Shown here in pieces: positions 34,842 through 45,640 of a DNA stretch of 64,000 nucleotides (positions are counted from its first letter, which is position 1; each line of letters opens with the position of its first letter). The position numbers and the translations under genes are program-made. Source of the stretch: Marinomonas fungiae. Its GTDB lineage: Bacteria > Pseudomonadota > Gammaproteobacteria > Pseudomonadales > Marinomonadaceae. The notes below the pieces were generated by a model, which worked only from the letters and a program-made list of their open reading frames with translations, was not told the origin of the DNA and did no database searches. The stretch is from positions 152,853-216,852 of the forward strand of contig NZ_LIQF01000001.1 in assembly GCF_001418205.1 (NCBI RefSeq). The letters are read 5' to 3'.

Positions 34842-37679
34842 CTAGCCGACAATCGCGTCGTTAACCAGCGCTTCTTGTTCTTCAACGTGTACAGACATGT
34901 AGCCTGCTGCAGGTGCTGCAGAAGACATACGACCTGCAAAGCGAATTTTCACTTCTGGGTACAATCTGTCTAACACACGGCTCATACGGTGGCGGTTTGC
35001 ATGCCAAGCGCCTTGGTTCTTAGGCTCTTCTTGACACCAAATCAGCTCTTCAACATTTTTGTACGGTTCCAAAATCGCTTCAAAATCAGCGTATGGGAAC
35101 GGGTACAATTGCTCAAGACGAATAATTGCCACGTCTTCTTTAGCCAGCTCTTCACGACGGTTGAATAAGTCGTAGTAAACCTTACCGCTACAAAGCACCA
35201 GACGCTTAACGTTCTCTGGTTTAATATTCTCTGCTGCTTCTGGCAATACTGTTTTAAAGCTGCCCTCAGATAGATCTTCTAACGTAGAGATTGCTTGCTT
35301 GTGACGCAGCAAACTCTTCGGTGACATAATGATCAACGGACGACGCATTGGGCGAATCGCCTGACGACGCAAGATGTGGAAGATCTGTGCTGGTGTCGTT
35401 GGAACACACACTTGAATGTTGAATTCCGCACACAACTGCATGAAACGCTCTAGACGTGCAGAAGAGTGCTCTGGACCCTGACCTTCATAACCGTGTGGCA
35501 ACAACATAGTTAGACCACATAGACGGCCCCACTTGTGCTCACCGCTGGTGATGAATTGGTCAATTACCACTTGTGCACCGTTGGCAAAGTCACCGAATTG
35601 AGCTTCCCAAACCACTAGACCTTTTGGTGAAGTTGTTGAGTAACCGTATTCGAATGCAAGAACCGCTTCCTCAGATAGGTACGAGTCATATAGATCCAGT
35701 GTTGGCTGATCATCCGACAAGTGTTTTAGAGGAATGTAAGTACTGCCGTCTTTTTGGCTGTGGATCACAGCATGGCGGTGCGAGAACGTACCACGACCAG
35801 AATCCTGACCAGTAATACGAATTGGGTAGCCCTGCTCAAGCAACGTAGCAAAAGCAAGCGTTTCAGCGTAACCCCAGTTGATTGGCATGGCACCAGCAGT
35901 CATCTTATCGCGATCTTCATAGATCTTCATAACTTGACGCTGAACCACGACACCATCAGGAATAGACGTTGTTTTCTTCGCTACTTCTTGTAGTTGCGCC
36001 AATGGGTAACTCGTGTCACCAGCATCTGTCCACTCAACGCCAAGATATGGTTTCCAATCAACAAATAACTCAGAGTTAGATTCTAGTACTAAGCTCTTCG
36101 CTACATGACGACCATTGTCTAGGTCTTCACGGTTTTCATTCACTAACTCATCAGCTTCAGCTTCCGTGACCACACCAGCAGCAATCAAAGCTTCTGCGTA
36201 TTTTGTACGCGTAGTTTTCATGCCATTGATAACTTTGTACATTAATGGCTGAGTACCTGATGGTTCATCCGTTTCGTTGTGACCACGACGGCGGTAACAC
36301 ACCATGTCGATAACGACATCACGACCAAACTCGTAACGGTAATCAAGAGCCAACTGAGTGACAAATAGCACCGCTTCTGGATCATCACCGTTTACGTGGA
36401 AAATAGGCGCCTGAATCATTTTGGCAACATCTGTTGCGTATTCAGTTGAGCGCGAATCTTCTTGGCGGTTTGTGGTAAAGCCTACTTGGTTGTTCACCAC
36501 GATATGCACTGTACCGCCAGTCTTGTAGGCACGAGTCTGTGACATCTGGAACGTTTCCATTACAACACCCTGACCAGCAAAGGCTGCATCACCGTGAATG
36601 GAAATTGGCACAACTGTCTTACCCGTCTTATCTTGACGACGATCTTGACGCGCACGAACAGAACCTTCTACTACAGGAGAAACGATCTCAAGGTGAGAAG
36701 GGTTGAACGCTAGCACGGTGTGAACTTCGCCACCTGCTGTCATCACGTTAGAAGAAAAACCTTGGTGGTATTTAACGTCACCAGAAGTGTTAACAAGCTT
36801 TTTACCTTCGAACTCGTCAAACAAGTCTTTCGGGTTTTTACCTAGCGTGTTGACCAAAACGTTTAGACGACCACGGTGTGCCATGCCGATCACAACTTCT
36901 TTCGCCCCTAAGGCACCAGAACGTTGGATCAACTCGTTTACCATTGGAATTAAGCTTTCACCACCTTCCAAACCGAAACGCTTCGCACCTGGGTAGCGAC
37001 TGCCTAGGTATTTTTCAAGACCTTCTGCTGCCGTTAGACGCTCAAGCAACGCTTTGCGAGTTTCTTCTGAATATTCTGGGCGGGAACGAACCGATTCAAC
37101 ACGTTGTTGCAACCAAGCTTTTTCTTGGGTGTCGACAATATGCATGAATTCGTAGCCAATAGAGCCACAGTAAGTTTTTTCTAGCTCAGAGATCATGTCT
37201 TTTAAAGGCATGCTTTCTTGATTAAAGAATAATGAGCCAGTATTAAAGGAAGTGTCTAGATCAGCACCCGTTAATTGGTGAAAACCTAAATCAAGGTCAG
37301 CAACTTTTTCTCGCTTCTGAAGACCCAGCGGATCCAAGTTGGAGTGTTGATGGCCTCGAACGCGATAAGCGTTAATAAGTTGAAGTACATTGATCTGCTT
37401 TTGCTCATGCTCTGAGCTAGCTGCGACACCTGTAGAAACAGGAATGTTGCGGAACTTGTTTTTACCAAGTTCTAAGAATTGTTGTTGAATAACGGAGTGA
37501 GGAAGATCGGTTGACTGCGCTTCACTTACTCTCGGCAACTGATCAAAACATTTCCGCCATTCTTCGGATACTGAGTTGGGGTCAACTAAGTAGCTCTCAA
37601 ACAGCCCCTCAACGTATTCAAGGTTACCCCCTGAAAAGTGAGAAGTGCTCCATAGCAACTCCATCAAACTTTCATGCAT
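34842..37679 (-). CDS. sucA: 2-Oxoglutarate dehydrogenase E1
   Basis: 945 residues, full length. N-terminal E2-binding segment (ELLWSTSHFSGGNLEYVEGLFESYL), the thiamine diphosphate region with GMAHRGRLNVL and GDAAFAGQGVV, and the C-terminal transketolase-like part with SGRGTFSHRHAV and EAQFGDFANGAQV. It decarboxylates 2-oxoglutarate in the TCA cycle. First gene of the leftward sucAB-lpd-sucCD operon; sucB starts 31 bp downstream. Confidence 0.97.
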   Translation of the reverse strand: MHESLMELLWSTSHFSGGNLEYVEGLFESYLVDPNSVSEEWRKCFDQLPRVSEAQSTDLPHSVIQQQFLELGKNKFRNIPVSTGVAASSEHEQKQINVLQLINAYRVRGHQHSNLDPLGLQKREKVADLDLGFHQLTGADLDTSFNTGSLFFNQESMPLKDMISELEKTYCGSIGYEFMHIVDTQEKAWLQQRVESVRSRPEYSEETRKALLERLTAAEGLEKYLGSRYPGAKRFGLEGGESLIPMVNELIQRSGALGAKEVVIGMAHRGRLNVLVNTLGKNPKDLFDEFEGKKLVNTSGDVKYHQGFSSNVMTAGGEVHTVLAFNPSHLEIVSPVVEGSVRARQDRRQDKTGKTVVPISIHGDAAFAGQGVVMETFQMSQTRAYKTGGTVHIVVNNQVGFTTNRQEDSRSTEYATDVAKMIQAPIFHVNGDDPEAVLFVTQLALDYRYEFGRDVVIDMVCYRRRGHNETDEPSGTQPLMYKVINGMKTTRTKYAEALIAAGVVTEAEADELVNENREDLDNGRHVAKSLVLESNSELFVDWKPYLGVEWTDAGDTSYPLAQLQEVAKKTTSIPDGVVVQRQVMKIYEDRDKMTAGAMPINWGYAETLAFATLLEQGYPIRITGQDSGRGTFSHRHAVIHSQKDGSTYIPLKHLSDDQPTLDLYDSYLSEEAVLAFEYGYSTTSPKGLVVWEAQFGDFANGAQVVIDQFITSGEHKWGRLCGLTMLLPHGYEGQGPEHSSARLERFMQLCAEFNIQVCVPTTPAQIFHILRRQAIRPMRRPLIIMSPKSLLRHKQAISTLEDLSEGSFKTVLPEAAENIKPENVKRLVLCSGKVYYDLFNRREELAKEDVAIIRLEQLYPFPYADFEAILEPYKNVEELIWCQEEPKNQGAWHANRHRMSRVLDRLYPEVKIRFAGRMSSAAPAAGYMSVHVEEQEALVNDAIVG

Positions 37680-37863
37680 TCTCGATCACCCTTTTATGTT
37701 CGAGCCAGCTATCACCGTGATGCGATAACTCAAATTTTCATTCTGGTTAAACTAATCAATGACTAGTCGCCAGGTTATTATTTACTTTTTTACTAAATGA
37801 CACTTAAACAGTCCAATTCTAAAGCACAAGTGCCTTACTTATTAGTAATAAATGGGGCTATTT

Positions 37864-37902
37864 AGTGTTTTTTCATGCACAGATATCTCCGCCATGAAAA
37901 AC
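37864..37902 (-). other. Inverted repeat in the sucA upstream region
   Basis: TTTTTCATG ... CATGAAAAA, 9-bp arms separated by about 15 nt, about 190 bp before sucA. It could be an operator or a leader hairpin. No known riboswitch was recognised. Confidence 0.3.
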
Positions 37903-37960
37903 TAAATTCTTCGTAACTTTTTCTTTACATGGATTTAACGTTACGCATAAACCCAGCATC

Positions 37961-37995
37961 AAAGTAGCCTCTATCTAATAGAGGCTACTTTTTTT
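37961..37995 (+). terminator. Terminator-like hairpin in the sdhB-sucA gap, T-run on the plus strand
   Basis: AAAGTAGCCTCTAT / ATAGAGGCTACTTT with a short loop, followed on the plus strand by seven T residues but on the minus strand only by TTTGATG. Both flanking genes run leftward, so the better orientation points the wrong way for sdhB. It may act in both directions or end an unannotated rightward RNA in 37740-37960. Confidence 0.55.
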
Positions 37996-38029
37996 GTACC
38001 ATTAAAAAACGATACAAGCATGTCGTTCA

Positions 38030-38734
38030 TCAGGTCGCACGTTGAATCAACATAGTACGAATGTTACCAATCGCCTTAGTTGGGTTTAGACCTTTTGGAC
38101 AAACGTTTACACAGTTCATAATGCCGTGGCAACGGAATACGCTGAACGGGTCATCAAGATCGCTAAGACGATCTTGTGTAGCCGTATCGCGGCTGTCGGC
38201 CAAGAAGCGGTAAGCTTGTAGCAAACCAGATGGACCAATGAACTTATCAGGGTTCCACCAGAACGACGGACATGCCGTAGAACAACACGCACACAAGATA
38301 CACTCGTACAAACCATCAAGCTTTTCACGCTCTTCAGGACTCTGTAGACGCTCGATTGCTGGTGCTGGCGTGTCATTAATCAAGAATGGCTTGATCTTTT
38401 CGTATTGTTTGTAGAACTGTCCCATGTCCACAACCAAGTCACGAACAACTGGCAAACCTGGCAGAGGACGCAAGACAAGCTTATTGTTTTTTGCCGCAGC
38501 GGACACAGGCGTGATACACGCTAGGCCGTTTTTACCAGACATATTCATACCGTCAGAACCACACACGCCTTCACGGCATGAGCGACGGTAAGAAATACTT
38601 GGATCCTGTGCTTTTAGTAGGTTAAGCACATCAAGCACCATCAGATCTTTACCCGCTGGCAGCTCGATTTCGAAATCCTGCATGTAAGGCGCATCGTCCT
38701 TCTCAGGATTGTAACGATAGATACTAACTAACAT
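38030..38734 (-). CDS. sdhB: Succinate dehydrogenase iron-sulfur subunit
   Basis: 234 residues. The [2Fe-2S] ligands are in CREGVCGSDGMNMSGKNG, the [4Fe-4S] in CILCACCSTACPSFWW, and the [3Fe-4S] in CHGIMNCVNVCPKGLNP. It relays electrons from SdhA flavin to ubiquinone at SdhCD. The gene is last in sdhCDAB, 11 bp after sdhA. Confidence 0.97.
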   Translation of the reverse strand: MLVSIYRYNPEKDDAPYMQDFEIELPAGKDLMVLDVLNLLKAQDPSISYRRSCREGVCGSDGMNMSGKNGLACITPVSAAAKNNKLVLRPLPGLPVVRDLVVDMGQFYKQYEKIKPFLINDTPAPAIERLQSPEEREKLDGLYECILCACCSTACPSFWWNPDKFIGPSGLLQAYRFLADSRDTATQDRLSDLDDPFSVFRCHGIMNCVNVCPKGLNPTKAIGNIRTMLIQRAT

Positions 38735-38745
38735 CGAATAACTCC

Positions 38746-40518
38746 TTAGTATGAACGAACTTTAGGTGGGAAAGCTTCCATTGTTTTTGGCGCAAAGTTC
38801 ACATCGCGCTTGGTCACTTTCTTAGTTGCTGGGTGGAACAAAGAGTGTTTCAACCAGTTCTCATCGTCACGTTCAGTAAAGTCATTACGTGCATGTGCGC
38901 CACGGCTTTCTTTACGGAATTCCGCAGGGATTGCCGTTGCCTCAGCCACTTCTAGCAAGTTTTCAAGCTCAAGTGCTTCGATACGAGCAGTATTGAATGC
39001 CTGGCTCTTATCTTCAAGATGCAAATTCTCAACGCGCTTACGGATTTCTTTAAGCTGCTCAAGGCCTTTCTGCATAGATGGGCCTTCACGGAATACACCG
39101 AAGTATAACTGCATAGTTTTTTGAAGCTCTGCACGAACCTCTGCAACCGACTCACCACCAGTTGAGCTGTTTAGACGGTTCAGACGCGCCATTGCTTTTT
39201 CAACATCAGTGTCGCTAGCGTCCATTGAGTCGAAACCTTCATCTAGAGATTTCTTAACTTGAAGACCCACTGCACGACCGAATACCACTAAGTCTAGCAG
39301 AGAGTTACCACCTAGGCGGTTCGCACCGTGAACTGATACACAAGCGATCTCACCACAAGCGTAAAGACCAGGAATAATCACGTCTTCACCAGCTTCGTTT
39401 TGCAATAGCGCTTGGCCACCGATGTTCGTTGGCACACCACCCATCATGTAGTGACAAGTAGGTACAACAGGAATCGGTTCTTTCACTGGGTCAACGTGAG
39501 CAAAAGTACGAGACAACTCAAGGATACCTGGTAGACGCTTATTCAGAGTCTCTTCACCTAGGTGATCCAATTTTAGAAGTACGTGGTCACCGTGTTCACC
39601 ACAACCACGACCTTCAAGAATCTCAAGAATCATCGAACGAGCTACTACGTCACGACCAGCAAGGTCTTTCGCGTTTGGCGCGTAACGCTCCATGAAACGT
39701 TCGCCGTCTTTGTTGATCAGGTAACCACCTTCACCACGACAACCTTCAGTAACAAGTGTACCCGCACCGTAAATACCGGTTGGGTGGAACTGCCACATTT
39801 CCATGTCTTGCATTGGCACACCAGCGCGAAGCGCCATACCTACGCCGTCACCCGTGTTGATGTGTGCGTTAGTCGTAGATTGGAAGATACGACCGGCACC
39901 GCCCGTTGCAAGGACTGTCGCTTTCGCTTTTAGGTAAACCACTTCACCTGTTTCAACACAGATAGAAACAGCACCAACGATTGCGCCTTCAGAGTTTTTC
40001 ACCAAATCAACCGCGTACCATTCATTGAAGAATGTAGTGCCGCCTTTTAGGTTCGCTTGGTAAAGCGTGTGTAGTAGCGCGTGACCGGTACGGTCCGCTG
40101 CAGCACATGTACGCGCTGCTTGACCACCTTTACCGAAGTCTTTCGATTGACCACCGAAAGGACGCTGGTAAATACGGCCATTTTCTTTACGAGAGAATGG
40201 TAAGCCCATGTGCTCAAGCTCAAATACTGCTTGAGGGCCGACAGAACACATGTACTCGATAGCGTCTTGGTCACCGATGTAGTCAGAGCCTTTAACGGTA
40301 TCGTACATGTGCCAGCGCCAATCATCATTTGGGTCTTCACTTGCAATGGCACAAGTGATACCACCTTGCGCAGATACAGTATGTGAACGAGTTGGGAATA
40401 CTTTTGTGACACACGCCGTGTTTAAGCCAGATTCAGTCAACTGAAGTGCCGCACGCATACCTGCGCCACCACCACCAATTACAATGGCATCAAAAGAGAT
40501 AGTACGAATATTAGCCAT
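38746..40518 (-). CDS. sdhA: Succinate dehydrogenase flavoprotein subunit
   Basis: 590 residues, normal size. FAD fold [17 protein letters not shown], the flavin-linking histidine in [11 protein letters not shown], and active-site block [19 protein letters not shown] with its catalytic arginine region. It oxidises succinate to fumarate, membrane-attached through SdhB and SdhCD. It starts 3 bp after sdhD. Confidence 0.97.
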   Translation of the reverse strand: MANIRTISFDAIVIGGGGAGMRAALQLTESGLNTACVTKVFPTRSHTVSAQGGITCAIASEDPNDDWRWHMYDTVKGSDYIGDQDAIEYMCSVGPQAVFELEHMGLPFSRKENGRIYQRPFGGQSKDFGKGGQAARTCAAADRTGHALLHTLYQANLKGGTTFFNEWYAVDLVKNSEGAIVGAVSICVETGEVVYLKAKATVLATGGAGRIFQSTTNAHINTGDGVGMALRAGVPMQDMEMWQFHPTGIYGAGTLVTEGCRGEGGYLINKDGERFMERYAPNAKDLAGRDVVARSMILEILEGRGCGEHGDHVLLKLDHLGEETLNKRLPGILELSRTFAHVDPVKEPIPVVPTCHYMMGGVPTNIGGQALLQNEAGEDVIIPGLYACGEIACVSVHGANRLGGNSLLDLVVFGRAVGLQVKKSLDEGFDSMDASDTDVEKAMARLNRLNSSTGGESVAEVRAELQKTMQLYFGVFREGPSMQKGLEQLKEIRKRVENLHLEDKSQAFNTARIEALELENLLEVAEATAIPAEFRKESRGAHARNDFTERDDENWLKHSLFHPATKKVTKRDVNFAPKTMEAFPPKVRSY

Positions 40519-40521
40519 TAC

Positions 40522-40875
40522 TTACAGCCCCCAAAGAACCTGAACACCCCATACGACATAGATAAACATTACTAAGCCACATAGAGATTGAAAGAAGAAA
40601 CGAACACCTGTTGCTTTAATGTAGTCAGTTGACACTGACCACAAACCGATCCATGAGTGAATACCAACAGATAGCAGCGCTAGTAGAGAGAAAATGCGCA
40701 TTGAAGTTGTTTCAAACAAACCACTCCACTGTTCGTATGTTAGATCTGGATTAAGAAGCAAGTAACCAATAATAAAGATACTGTATACCGCCAATACCAA
40801 TGCAGACACGCGCTGCATCATCCAGTCGTACAGACCCGAACGGCCAAAGCTAGTAATTTGAGTTACCATATCCAT
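40522..40875 (-). CDS. sdhD: Succinate dehydrogenase membrane anchor subunit
   Basis: 117 residues with three hydrophobic segments. The GIHSWIGLWSVSTDYIK stretch contains the histidine expected as haem b ligand and the conserved D-Y pair near the quinone site. It overlaps sdhC by 13 bp, so translation is coupled. Confidence 0.93.
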   Translation of the reverse strand: MDMVTQITSFGRSGLYDWMMQRVSALVLAVYSIFIIGYLLLNPDLTYEQWSGLFETTSMRIFSLLALLSVGIHSWIGLWSVSTDYIKATGVRFFFQSLCGLVMFIYVVWGVQVLWGL

Positions 40876-41240
40876 ACCCCTGCTAATAGAATCAGAACAA
40901 CAGCGATCACTAGGTTCGCTTTTGCCGCGATGCGGCCACTTTCAAGTTCTTCGAAATGTCCCAAATCCATAAACAAGTGCTTAACACCCGCTACGAAGTG
41001 GTACATCAGCGCTGAAACGACACCCCAAACGACAAATTTCGCTAGAAAATTGTTTTGTAGCACCTCTACCACTTGATCAAAACCTTCCTGTGAAGACAAT
41101 GACTGATCAAACGCGTAGAACAGGAATACCAAACCAATAAATAGGATGATACCGGTTACACGGTGAAGGATAGAGACAATTGCGGTTACGGGCATTGATA
41201 TTGTGGAAATATCAAGGTTGACTGGTCTTTTTTTGTTCAC
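40863..41240 (-). CDS. sdhC: Succinate dehydrogenase cytochrome b556 subunit
   Basis: 125 residues, three membrane segments. The N-terminal KKRPVNLDISTISMPVTAIVSILHRVTGIILF includes the conserved SILHR quinone-site motif, and ALMYHFVAGVKHLFMDLG includes the haem ligand histidine. It opens the sdhCDAB operon. Confidence 0.95.
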   Translation of the reverse strand: MNKKRPVNLDISTISMPVTAIVSILHRVTGIILFIGLVFLFYAFDQSLSSQEGFDQVVEVLQNNFLAKFVVWGVVSALMYHFVAGVKHLFMDLGHFEELESGRIAAKANLVIAVVLILLAGVWIW

Positions 41241-41800
41241 GACTCTTTACACCATTTTATTTGATTGAATGGTCAATCTCGACCCAAATTCTATCGTCAC
41301 CAAGGGAAAGCAAAGCTTCACTGGATCCATAGGCCTCCTTGAAAATCCCATCGATTTGCAAGCGACATTGGCACATGCGACTCAAACTTGCCAAATAACA
41401 CCGACAAATCAATGAAATCATCGGGTCGCAATTATAGACTAGGCCAAAAACCTAAGACAAATAGACAGAACGTAGGGGTTTTAATGGTCACCATTCACAA
41501 AATGAATGCACCCATAAACAAAAGCAATAATGGTGTAAAATTACAGATTTTCGCTCCTGCGGAATTTTTACTTTTCTATTAATAATCAAAAACTTAAAAA
41601 CAAACAGATCAATATTCACTCATCCAACACTATCAATCCCGTTACAAATTTACAAAGAAATTACTAAGATCGAAGAAGTAGTAAAAACTTTGTCTAATTG
41701 ACTTTGTAACCCGTAAGAAAGTATTTTTTCCGCACCTTCTGGGCCAGGAGAGCTAATTCAAGGCTCTTTGCCCCGGACCAGAGTACGAAGGAGACCAAAA
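41241..41800. other. 560-bp divergent intergenic region between sdhC and gltA
   Basis: AT-rich region expected to carry both promoters and TCA-cycle regulator sites. A 64-codon frame inside it (41388-41582) lacks a ribosome site and family resemblance. The only clear structure is the hairpin next to gltA. I could not assign promoter boxes confidently. Confidence 0.6.
41738..41782 (+). promoter_or_regulatory. Leader hairpin just upstream of the gltA start
   Basis: An imperfect long hairpin: TCTGG/CCAGA outer pairs and AGAGC/GCTCT inner pairs around TAATTCAAG, ending 18 bp before the gltA ATG and next to its GAAGGAG ribosome site. It is GC-richer than the flanking AT-rich DNA. It could affect translation or message stability of citrate synthase. 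No described leader RNA was recognised. Confidence 0.35.
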
Positions 41801-43084
41801 ATGGCTGACAAAAAAGCTCGCATAACGGTAGACGGTATCGATCAAACGATTGAACTTCCTGTATTAACAGGCACAGCAGGACAAGACGTGATAGATGTAA
41901 GAACTTTAGGTTCTCATGGCGTCTTCACTTATGATCCTGGCTTCATGTCTACTGGCTCATGTGAATCTGCAATCACCTATATCGATGGTGAGGCAGGCGT
42001 GCTTCTGCATCGCGGTTACAAAATTGCCGATCTTGCAGAAAACTCAGATTACCTTGAAACTTGTTATCTACTGTTATATGGAGAGCTGCCAAGCTCTGAG
42101 CAAAAAGCAGAGTTCGTAGAAACCGTTAAAAACCATACCATGGTGTCAGAATCTATGCAGAAGTTCCTTGATGGCTTCCGCAACGATGCTCACCCAATGG
42201 CGATAATGGTAGGTTTAGTAGGTGCTTTGTCTGCGTTCTATCAAGACCACATGGATATCAACGATCCTAAGCACCGTGAAATCGCAGCTTTCCGCTTGAT
42301 TTCAAAAATGCCAACTCTTGCAGCAATGTGTTACAAGTACTCTAAGGGTCAACCGACCATGTACCCTCGTAACGATCTAAGCTATGCAGAGAACTTCCTC
42401 CACATGATGTTTGCTACACCTTGCGAAGACTACAAGGTGAATCCAGTATTTGCGAAAGCAATGGATCGAATCTTTATCTTACATGCAGACCATGAGCAAA
42501 ACGCTTCGACTTCTACTGTCCGTTTAGCTGGTTCGTCTGGCGCAAACCCATTCGCATGTATTGCTGCGGGTTTTGTGACGCTTTGGGGCCCTGCTCACGG
42601 TGGTGCCAACGAAGCGGTATTGACGATGCTGGAAGAAATTGGTGATGAATCGAAAATTGACGAATTCATTGCTAAAGCGAAAGACAAAAATGACCCATTC
42701 CGACTAATGGGCTTTGGCCACCGCGTTTACAAAAACTTCGACCCTCGCGCGAAAGTAATGCGCGAAACTTGTGATCAAGTTTTAGCTGAGTTAGGCCAGT
42801 CTGACGACCCTATGTTAAAAATCGCGAAGCGCTTAGAAAAAATTGCCCTTGAAGACCCTTACTTCGTGGAGCGTAAGCTTTACCCGAATGTTGACTTCTA
42901 TTCTGGCATCATCATGAAAGCGATCGGCATCCCAACTTCCATGTTTACCGTAATCTTTGCCATGGCACGTACTGTTGGCTGGATTTCACACTGGAATGAA
43001 ATGATCAGTGGTTCATACAAAATCGGCCGCCCACGCCAGCTGTATGTAGGCCATACTGAACGCGACTACCCTACAAAAAAATAA
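41801..43084 (+). CDS. gltA: Citrate synthase (type I)
   Basis: 427 residues from the ATG at 41801, which has GAAGGAG upstream; an in-frame start 33 bp earlier (41768) adds an Arg-rich tail unlike the family. Catalytic His in [15 protein letters not shown], second His in [13 protein letters not shown], and Asp in the [18 protein letters not shown] region. It condenses acetyl-CoA and oxaloacetate. It is divergent from sdhCDAB, the usual layout in this group. Confidence 0.97.
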   Translation: MADKKARITVDGIDQTIELPVLTGTAGQDVIDVRTLGSHGVFTYDPGFMSTGSCESAITYIDGEAGVLLHRGYKIADLAENSDYLETCYLLLYGELPSSEQKAEFVETVKNHTMVSESMQKFLDGFRNDAHPMAIMVGLVGALSAFYQDHMDINDPKHREIAAFRLISKMPTLAAMCYKYSKGQPTMYPRNDLSYAENFLHMMFATPCEDYKVNPVFAKAMDRIFILHADHEQNASTSTVRLAGSSGANPFACIAAGFVTLWGPAHGGANEAVLTMLEEIGDESKIDEFIAKAKDKNDPFRLMGFGHRVYKNFDPRAKVMRETCDQVLAELGQSDDPMLKIAKRLEKIALEDPYFVERKLYPNVDFYSGIIMKAIGIPTSMFTVIFAMARTVGWISHWNEMISGSYKIGRPRQLYVGHTERDYPTKK

Positions 43085-43096
43085 GGGTTTAGCCAT

Positions 43097-43124
43097 AAAA
43101 AAAGCGGCTTGAAGCCGCTTTTTT
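43097..43124 (+). terminator. Terminator after gltA (bidirectional)
   Basis: AAAAAAGCGGC-TTGAA-GCCGCTTTTTT. The symmetric A and T runs serve gltA and the convergent small gene. Confidence 0.92.
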
Positions 43125-43148
43125 GTTATCTTGCCAAACTAGCAAAAG

Positions 43149-43382
43149 TTATACTTCGTCGTCTTCATAGACAAGCTCAGTAATAATTTTTGTGCCACAT
43201 TTAACACATTCACCTTCGATCCAAGCACGATCCCCAGCTTCAAACTCTTGCGGGTTTTTCATGCCTAAATCCATCTCCATACATTCATTACACCAAGTTT
43301 GCTGAAGAAAATCCTGCTGTTCTTCAATCGATCGATCAAAAAAATTCTTCAGAACAGGCGTTGCCTCAGTTTCATTACTCAT
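43149..43382 (-). CDS. Small zinc-ribbon-like protein of unknown function
   Basis: About 77 residues from the ATG at 43382 (MSNETEATPVLKNFF). A longer frame would extend into the DUF2066 gene. Two CxxC pairs (CNEC and CVKC) about 30 residues apart could bind a zinc ion. The protein is very acidic and ends in YEDDEV. It overlaps the end of the DUF2066 gene by 8 bp, so the two are probably co-translated. I know no function. Confidence 0.65.
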   Translation of the reverse strand: MSNETEATPVLKNFFDRSIEEQQDFLQQTWCNECMEMDLGMKNPQEFEAGDRAWIEGECVKCGTKIITELVYEDDEV

Positions 43383-44463
43383 TTGAATTACCTTTACCTT
43401 TGTATTCATAGCTAACGGTGTAATTTTCATAAGGTGCCGAAGCCATCATCGGTTTTAGCGCCAGCACTGAATTCAGTGCTACACTGTTTTTAAACTTTTC
43501 TTCTGTTCCATCTAACGACAGATCAAATACAACTTGTCCATCCACAATACGATCAAGCTGCACGTTACGCACGACCGCTATCGAAGCCAAATACTCACGC
43601 AGAGTCGACATAGATGTATAATTACGAACCCCATCTACAGAGACATTCATATTTTTGGGCGTAGCTAAACGAACCGATGCATAGCGATCAGACAGTATTG
43701 CAGACAAACGCACTAGCATTTCCTCTACTGCTTCTCGCTTTGATGGGCGAGTTATGGACTCAACACGCGATGCTTGATTAGGAGACAACAACATTGCCTC
43801 AACCACTGCCTGATCACCATATTCACTCATTCGCACAGCCAATACTACGTCTGTTTGGTAACGGGCACTTGCTGACATAATATCGTCTTCAAAGAATCCC
43901 CAAAGACCACTTGCGCTCAATGTTTGGCGATCCACATTATCAACTAAAGGCGCATACACAGGCAGACCATAGCGTTTTGCACCATCAAAAAACTGCGATA
44001 ACGACGTAGAAGGTTGATTGGCACCAAACATTTGACGCGTACCATTTTGCTCTTCAATCAGCCACACTAAAATGCTCGGACGATTTTCTCCCCAGACAGG
44101 TAAGCTGTTATCAAATAAGAAACGATCTACCGATTCCTTATAAAAGGTAACGCTTACCTCTTTTGCCGCCTCAGGACCACTGGAACCATTAACCGTTTCC
44201 ACCGCATCCTTAATCGAATGCTGTGCAACCCAGCTAGTAGCCGAGCGATGCGCTTGACTCAACACACTGCTAGACAAATCATTCTTTGCCCCAGAGACAC
44301 GTAACAAAACATCGTCAATCGCTTCGCTAAACGCACGATCAAGCAACTGGCGATCATCCAAGCTTGCCGGTACCTGAACGACAGACGAATACAAATTAGA
44401 AACTTGGACAGCGTGACTCATTGTTGAAGCCAACAACAAACACATAAAGAAAATACGTTTCAA
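43375..44463 (-). CDS. DUF2066 domain-containing exported protein
   Basis: 362 residues with an N-terminal signal peptide (MKRIFFMCLLLASTMSHA). The body matches DUF2066: LLDRAFSEAIDDVLLRVSGAKN and VWLIEEQNGTRQMFGANQPSTSLSQFFDGAKRYGLPVYAPLVD. The family is a widely conserved gammaproteobacterial periplasmic protein often encoded near purM, as here where the two genes diverge. Function is unknown. Confidence 0.85.
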   Translation of the reverse strand: MKRIFFMCLLLASTMSHAVQVSNLYSSVVQVPASLDDRQLLDRAFSEAIDDVLLRVSGAKNDLSSSVLSQAHRSATSWVAQHSIKDAVETVNGSSGPEAAKEVSVTFYKESVDRFLFDNSLPVWGENRPSILVWLIEEQNGTRQMFGANQPSTSLSQFFDGAKRYGLPVYAPLVDNVDRQTLSASGLWGFFEDDIMSASARYQTDVVLAVRMSEYGDQAVVEAMLLSPNQASRVESITRPSKREAVEEMLVRLSAILSDRYASVRLATPKNMNVSVDGVRNYTSMSTLREYLASIAVVRNVQLDRIVDGQVVFDLSLDGTEEKFKNSVALNSVLALKPMMASAPYENYTVSYEYKGKGNSNE

Positions 44464-44584
44464 AATAATCCCCTTACTTATCGTATTTGCTCTATTCTAC
44501 TGTCTTCTATGCAAAGAACCATAGCCCTTATTCTCCACTGTGTTAAAATGCCGTTTTTTCCCACACCATGATAAGGCTTAGGCA

Positions 44585-45640
44585 ATGACCGAATCGAAAA
44601 AAACCTCGATTAGTTACAAAGACGCAGGCGTAGACATTAACGCAGGCAACGAACTTGTTGAGCGCATTAAAGGCGTAAGTAAAAAAACACGCCGCCCTGA
44701 AGTACTAGGTGGATTGGGTGGCTTTGGCGCCCTTACTCGTCTTCCACAAAAGTACAAAAATCCAGTTCTTGTATCAGGAACAGATGGCGTGGGCACTAAA
44801 TTGCGTTTAGCGATGGATCTAAACAAGCATGACACAATCGGTATCGACTTGGTGGCAATGTGTGTAAACGATCTCGTTGTTGCTGGTGCGGAGCCTCTAC
44901 TATTCCTTGACTACTACGCAACAGGCAAACTGGACGTCGATGTGGCGGCTGACGTGGTAACCGGTATCGGTGAAGGCTGTCTACAATCTGGTTGCGCATT
45001 GGTTGGAGGCGAAACAGCAGAAATGCCTGGTATGTACCACGATGGTGACTACGACCTAGCTGGCTTCTGTGTTGGCGTGGTGGAAGAAGATCAAATCATC
45101 GATGGTAGCAAAGTTGAAGCGGGCAACACCTTGATCGCACTAGGTTCATCTGGCCCACACTCAAACGGCTACTCTTTGATCCGTAAGATCCTAGAGGTAA
45201 GCGGCGCCAAGCTTGAAGAAGAAGTTGGTGGCGTGGCTTTAAAAGATGCCCTACTAGCTCCAACTAAAATTTACGTTAAATCTATCCTTAAATTGATGGA
45301 AACAGTCAACGTAAATGCTTTGGCGCACATCACTGGTGGTGGTCTACTAGAAAACATTCCTCGTGTATTGCCAGAGGGCGCTGCAGCTTACATTGATGCA
45401 GCAAGCTGGACTCGTCCTGCGATCTTCGATTGGCTGCAAGAGCAAGGCAACGTTGAACAAGAAGAAATGTACCGCGTGCTAAACTGTGGCGTAGGTATGG
45501 TTCTAGCGGTAAACGCTGCTGACGTTGATAACGCATTGGCTATTCTTACAGCTGAAGGCGAAAATGCTTGGGTGATCGGTGAAATCCGTGAGAAATCAGG
45601 CAAAGAGGTTGTGATCTCTGACCTTGAGGCGTCTGCATGA
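44585..45640 (+). CDS. purM: Phosphoribosylformylglycinamidine cyclo-ligase (AIR synthetase)
   Basis: 351 residues. [20 protein letters not shown] opening, ATP/Mg motif [14 protein letters not shown], and [23 protein letters not shown]. It catalyses the fifth step of purine synthesis. The last codons overlap the purN start (ATGA), so both are made from one transcript. Confidence 0.97.
   Translation: MTESKKTSISYKDAGVDINAGNELVERIKGVSKKTRRPEVLGGLGGFGALTRLPQKYKNPVLVSGTDGVGTKLRLAMDLNKHDTIGIDLVAMCVNDLVVAGAEPLLFLDYYATGKLDVDVAADVVTGIGEGCLQSGCALVGGETAEMPGMYHDGDYDLAGFCVGVVEEDQIIDGSKVEAGNTLIALGSSGPHSNGYSLIRKILEVSGAKLEEEVGGVALKDALLAPTKIYVKSILKLMETVNVNALAHITGGGLLENIPRVLPEGAAAYIDAASWTRPAIFDWLQEQGNVEQEEMYRVLNCGVGMVLAVNAADVDNALAILTAEGENAWVIGEIREKSGKEVVISDLEASA

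Noticed and set aside
41388..41582. 64-codon open frame between sdhC and gltA
   Set aside because: No ribosome site, no recognisable family, and it lies in an AT-rich regulatory region.
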